Origin: Gammaproteobacteria bacterium UBA2965
Lineage (GTDB): Bacteria; Pseudomonadota; Gammaproteobacteria; Pseudomonadales; Azotimanducaceae
NCBI GenBank assembly: GCA_002348385.1
Contig: DEBD01000011.1
Location: forward strand, 1-8,458
Direction: 5' to 3'
Length of the DNA stretch: 8,458 nt
The translations under genes were made by a program, and so were the position numbers. How positions within the stretch are numbered: the stretch's first letter is position 1; every line of letters starts with the position of its first letter. The notes under the pieces are model-generated. The model saw only the letters and a list, made by a program, of their open reading frames with translations, searched no databases and was not told where the DNA came from. This document shows, piece by piece, positions 5,273 through 8,458 of the stretch.

Positions 5273-7155
5273 CCTTTAAAGGTATCAGAAATCTCGGAGT
5301 TGATTTCGACTTCCCAGATGTCGTCGTATTTTCGACTGGTAGCCTGCTCGGCTTCTGCACTGCTGCGGATTACCGTGGGTCTCAGAAACACCAGTAGGTT
5401 GCTCTTGATGTGGGTGTTGGACGTACTGCGGAAAAACCATCCCAGGCCCGGAATGTCGCCGAGCAGAGGCACCTTGCGAACCGTATCGGTAATGTCGTCC
5501 TGAATGAGCCCGCCCAGAACGATAGTCTGGTCGTCCTCTGCCAGAATCATGGTTTCTATGGTTCGCTTGGATGTCACCACGTCCGAAAACCCGCTGTTGC
5601 CAATGGCGGTGTCGACAAGGTTGGTGATTTCCTGGGCGACCTCCAGGCGCACCGACGTGCCGTCGTGCACGTGGGGCGTGACGGTAAGCTGTAGACCCAC
5701 GTCTTCGCGCTGAATGGTGGTGAAGGGATTGGAGGAGCTGTCGCCGCTGGTGGTAAAGGATCCTGTACGGAACGGAACTTCGTTACCAACCACAATCTTT
5801 GCCTCTTGATTGTCCAGCGTGAGGATGCTCGGCGTGGACAGCAGATTGGCGTCAGCGTGGGTAGCCAGCGCGTTGACCACCGCCCCGAAGGATATGCCCC
5901 CGCGATTGATGCGCGCGGCGGCCAGCGTTGGCGTGTTGATGTTGGCCAGGCCACTCACCGCGTCGATATCGCCGGCGTCGTTGATCAATCCGCCCAGCAG
6001 GTTCTGCACCGTGCCGTTCAGGGCCGTGCTGGCAAACGGGGTGGTTTGTCCGTCTTCGTCCACAATGGCGGCCTCAACGCCAAGATCGCGGCGCGAATCA
6101 ATGGTCACTTCCACGATAGCCGCTTCGATGAGTACCTGGGCCCGACGCACGTCCAGGGCTTCCAGGACGTCCAGAATCTCGTTCATGGTGCCCGGGTCGG
6201 CCCGCACGATAATGGCGTTGAGCGACTCGTCTGCCTGAATGGTGGAAGGTTGTTTGCTGGAATCTTTCCCCGCCTTGGTTTCGCTGACTAGGTTGCTCAG
6301 GATCTCGGCGGTGCTCACGGCGTCGGCATGCTTGAGGTGGATGACCTGGGTGGCCCCTGTGGTAGTGGCCGGCTGGTCGAGCTTGTCGATGATCTTAAGA
6401 ACCTCCGCGATGGGGCGCGGCTTGCCCTTCAGCACCAGGGAGTTGTTGCGTTCGTTGGCGATGATCTGAATGCGTTGCGGCCCTTGCGCATTTCGACCGA
6501 TCTGCTCGGGTGCGACCTTCTCCAGCAGTGTGACAAGGGTTCCGACCCATGCCTCCTTGAGTGAAACCACGACGATTTCCTCCTCATCGGCCACGTCGAT
6601 CTGCTCGATGATGCGCATAAGCCGGAGGATGTTGTCGGCATGGTCGCTGACGATGACCACGTTGGGCACTGCCACTGCGGCGATGTGACCGTATTGGGGG
6701 ATGAGCGGACGAAGTATCTTCACCAACTCGGCAGATTCCACGTTCTGCGCCGCCACCACGCGGGTGACCAACTCCTCAGGAGGTACTTGTGACAAGTCTC
6801 CTGATGCACCCGGAGTTTGCTTGCCGGTGGCGTTTTGCTGAATGCGGATGACGTCACCCGATGCGGTGGCGGTGAAGTTGTGCACCCGCAGGACCGACAG
6901 GAATAACGCGTAAATGGCGTCGCGGTCCATGCTGGTGTTGGAGATCACCGTGACATTGCCTTTCAGTCGCGGATCGATGACGAACGTCTTACCAGTGATA
7001 GTTGCTACCTGAGATACGAACTCGTGGATGTCCGCATTCTTGATATTGATTTTCCAGGACTGCTGGTTGTGGGCCTCTTGGGCCATAAGGGGACTTGCCA
7101 GCGAGAGCAGCAGGCACAGCGACGCGGTAATCAAAAAGGTGAGTTTGCGCTTCAT
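5260..7155 (-). CDS. gspD: Type II secretion system outer-membrane secretin GspD
   Basis: GspD forms the multimeric outer-membrane channel through which folded exoproteins leave the periplasm. The 631 residues begin with a Sec signal peptide (basic MKRK, hydrophobic 6-20, likely cut after SPLMA at 25); there is no lipobox. Then follow N0 (about 33-108, WKINIKNADIHEF), N1 (about 127-190), N2 (about 194-263), N3 (about 267-335) and the secretin domain (about 337-596). Secretin marks are VLIEAAIVEV (341-350), ANLLSTPSILTLDNQ (436-450) and VPLLGDIPGLGWFFR (562-576). About 35 residues follow and may include a pilotin-binding segment, but I cannot confirm one. A Ser/Thr/Asp/Asn-rich loop (469-479) lies in the secretin core. 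The ATG is 11 nt after the gspC stop, with only a weak Shine-Dalgarno, so coupling to gspC is likely. Confidence 0.97.
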   Translation of the reverse strand: MKRKLTFLITASLCLLLSLASPLMAQEAHNQQSWKINIKNADIHEFVSQVATITGKTFVIDPRLKGNVTVISNTSMDRDAIYALFLSVLRVHNFTATASGDVIRIQQNATGKQTPGASGDLSQVPPEELVTRVVAAQNVESAELVKILRPLIPQYGHIAAVAVPNVVIVSDHADNILRLMRIIEQIDVADEEEIVVVSLKEAWVGTLVTLLEKVAPEQIGRNAQGPQRIQIIANERNNSLVLKGKPRPIAEVLKIIDKLDQPATTTGATQVIHLKHADAVSTAEILSNLVSETKAGKDSSKQPSTIQADESLNAIIVRADPGTMNEILDVLEALDVRRAQVLIEAAIVEVTIDSRRDLGVEAAIVDEDGQTTPFASTALNGTVQNLLGGLINDAGDIDAVSGLANINTPTLAAARINRGGISFGAVVNALATHADANLLSTPSILTLDNQEAKIVVGNEVPFRTGSFTTSGDSSSNPFTTIQREDVGLQLTVTPHVHDGTSVRLEVAQEITNLVDTAIGNSGFSDVVTSKRTIETMILAEDDQTIVLGGLIQDDITDTVRKVPLLGDIPGLGWFFRSTSNTHIKSNLLVFLRPTVIRSSAEAEQATSRKYDDIWEVEINSEISDTFKGRSQ

Positions 7156-7166
7156 GATGGCTGGAG

Positions 7167-8030
7167 CTACAGGGAAGCCGTGACGAAGAATCGTCGTGTG
7201 CCGCGCTGCACTTCCAGTCTGGCCTTTCCTTGTGCGAGCACGCTATCGATCTCCTCGCGGTCCTGCTTGAGGTCGCCTACCGGCTTGTCGTTTATGGACA
7301 GGATGATGTCGCCGGGCTGCAGGCCAGTCTGGCTCAGGTAAGAGGAATCGGCAAGCTCGCCCACTCTATAGCCCGCGCCCGAACGGTTACTGACCACTTG
7401 GACCCCCAGCCGAGAAAGGGCTTGGAGCGGTTTGTCGCGCATCATCGAACGGTATTGGTCGGCGCCCTGCCGTTGCCGTGGCGTTGGTCGTACAGTGGCT
7501 GCCGCGGGCGCCTCCTCAGCCACGAAATGCCCCTTGCTGTGGTCGGGAAACATGAGCGACTCGCGCGCGCCTGCCCTGTTCAGCACGATGTGGTTGGTGT
7601 GTACATCTATGAGGCGGGCGTTGCCGGGGAGCCGTTCGCCCACGGTGTACAGCTGCCCCGCTTTGCCCTTTCTGGCGACGATGGCGGCGGAGTTCTTTTG
7701 CCGGTCGGCCACGAATACGCCGTGTAGCTCCAGGGGCAGGCTGGTTTCAACGGTGCGCTCGGCGCGCGCCGCAGGGGCTGCGGTTGCGTCGGCGACTCCG
7801 AACAGGTTGCGTGCGGCGGCGGTATCGCTGGACCTGGGTTGGCGGTTGCCGGCCGCCGGGGTGCCGGTGCGCTGCGCCGTTGGCTCGCTAGCCGGCGGAG
7901 AGAGAAAGTACAGCACGGAAGTGGCCAGGGTGTAGGCGATGCCTATGACCAAGAGCCAGCGGGCTGGTTCGGCCAGCCGCGGTACAAATTGGAGTAAGCC
8001 TGGGAGCATCTGGGTAGCCATTATAACCAT
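7167..8030 (-). CDS. gspC: Type II secretion system inner-membrane protein GspC
   Basis: GspC links the inner-membrane T2SS platform to the secretin and helps select substrates. From ATG 8030 the product has 287 residues. It has a short cytoplasmic N-terminus, one membrane helix (about 25-43, WLLVIGIAYTLATSVLYFL), and a Pro/Ala/Thr-rich periplasmic linker containing ARNLFG (73-78). The homology region (about 97-161, LELHGVFVADRQKNSAAIV) contacts GspD N0. The C-terminal PDZ domain (about 221-283) includes GLQPGDIILSINDKPV. An ATG at 8096 in the same frame would add 22 residues that overlap gspN by 61 nt and look unlike GspC, so it is rejected. ATG 8030 lies 5 nt after the gspN stop with AGGG just upstream; ATG 8021 is an alternative. 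The gene is followed by gspD. Confidence 0.93.
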   Translation of the reverse strand: MVIMATQMLPGLLQFVPRLAEPARWLLVIGIAYTLATSVLYFLSPPASEPTAQRTGTPAAGNRQPRSSDTAAARNLFGVADATAAPAARAERTVETSLPLELHGVFVADRQKNSAAIVARKGKAGQLYTVGERLPGNARLIDVHTNHIVLNRAGARESLMFPDHSKGHFVAEEAPAAATVRPTPRQRQGADQYRSMMRDKPLQALSRLGVQVVSNRSGAGYRVGELADSSYLSQTGLQPGDIILSINDKPVGDLKQDREEIDSVLAQGKARLEVQRGTRRFFVTASL

Positions 8031-8035
8031 GTGCC

Positions 8036-8458
8036 CTAGAAAATTTTCTCTTCCACCTCGACCACTACTTGGTCTGGGTCGCCCTGGCCAGGCCATGGGT
8101 TGTTGGCCAGCGCGGTCATCCGTCGGGTCATGGCTACTTTGGCAAATCCATTGGGCTGTAGTTCCACAACCATTAGCTCTTTGTCGCCGTTGTACTCGAA
8201 AAGCTGCGCTTCCGGGCCTGGGCCCAGGGCCAACTGCATTGCCGGCAATACGGCTGAAAACGTCCTCCTGCCAAGGCCGTAGCGAACCGGCCCACCATCC
8301 CAGCTGGCCGATCCGTCTGCGGCGCTCGGTATGCCTTCGACGAACTCGATGCGACTGTCATTGAGGTTCAAATCGCCGGAAATAGTCATGTCGTAGGGTG
8401 CCATCAGCCCATTCACGAAAGCTTCTCCGACTCGTCCTGTAGCCGTGATCGCAAACGA
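8036..8458 (-). CDS. gspN: Type II secretion system protein GspN, C-terminal part
   Basis: The minus-strand frame is open from the right window edge to a TAG at 8036-8038 and gives 140 residues. They match the C-terminal half of GspN, a small inner-membrane accessory protein found in only some T2SS clusters, of roughly 250 residues. Supporting marks are a beta-rich pattern with SGDLNLNDSRIEF and the ASWDGGPVRYGL stretch typical of the GspN core. A closing region with NPW and DQVVVEVEEKIF also fits. No membrane helix is seen; the N-terminal anchor would lie beyond the window. The assignment rests on this pattern and on direct adjacency to gspC and gspD. The 5-nt gap to gspC suggests one transcript. 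An internal in-frame GTG at 8416 is not taken as the start because the frame continues past it without a stop. Confidence 0.75.
   Translation of the reverse strand, partial: SFAITATGRVGEAFVNGLMAPYDMTISGDLNLNDSRIEFVEGIPSAADGSASWDGGPVRYGLGRRTFSAVLPAMQLALGPGPEAQLFEYNGDKELMVVELQPNGFAKVAMTRRMTALANNPWPGQGDPDQVVVEVEEKIF

Noticed and set aside
5806..6291. Plus-strand open frame antisense to gspD
   Set aside because: The opposite strand carries conserved secretin domains. This frame has no family features and no ribosome-binding site.
8031..8096. Upstream ATG for gspC at 8096
   Set aside because: It would overlap gspN by 61 nt and add a Gly/Arg/Pro-rich stretch unlike GspC. ATG 8030 fits the domain layout and follows gspN by 5 nt.
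7939..8364. Plus-strand open frame antisense to gspN and gspC
   Set aside because: It shows no domain or signal, and it crosses two minus-strand genes in a packed operon.
1..8458. Mobile element, defence system, tRNA or novel multi-gene system
   Set aside because: No transposase, integrase, terminal inverted repeats, attachment sites or tRNA fold were seen, and every sizeable open frame is either a known housekeeping or T2SS gene or a shadow of one.

Overview
This GC-rich window looks like a chromosomal segment of a gammaproteobacterium. The support is the gene set: full-length PlsB and RsmJ are both families typical of Gammaproteobacteria, they sit with type II secretion (T2SS) genes, and a lysine/alanine-rich histone H1-like tail is present. 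I cannot name a genus from the sequence alone. Coding density is very high and the genes are core housekeeping or secretion genes. I see no mobile element, prophage, CRISPR array, tRNA or rRNA.

Layout from left to right. (1) 1-108: the 3' end of a plus-strand gene for a basic, repetitive H1-like DNA-binding protein. (2) 109-248: the only real intergenic gap, holding two strong hairpins that probably end the two genes converging on it. (3) 249 to about 1500, minus strand: moeA (molybdenum cofactor synthesis), with an unusual 5' end. (4) 1503-2153 and 2157-2873, plus strand: tsaB (tRNA t6A modification) and rsmJ (16S rRNA m2G methyltransferase), a tight pair tied to translation. (5) 2870-8458, minus strand, read right to left: gspN (partial), gspC, gspD and plsB, packed with gaps of 5, 11 and 26 nt and probably one operon. 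GspN, GspC and GspD are the inner-membrane accessory protein, the inner-membrane linker and the outer-membrane secretin of the T2SS. PlsB starts phospholipid synthesis and sits at the tail of the cluster.

The gene borders are economical. rsmJ and plsB converge and share a palindromic CTAG that supplies both TAG stops. The tsaB start lies in a palindromic CATG that also offers an ATG to moeA on the other strand, but that ATG is out of frame with the moeA body. The moeA start is therefore the main annotation problem here.

I looked for an undescribed system and found none. The points worth a second look are the moeA 5' end, the placement of plsB behind gspD with two hairpins between them, the gspN-C-D order, and the repeat-encoded H1-like tail.
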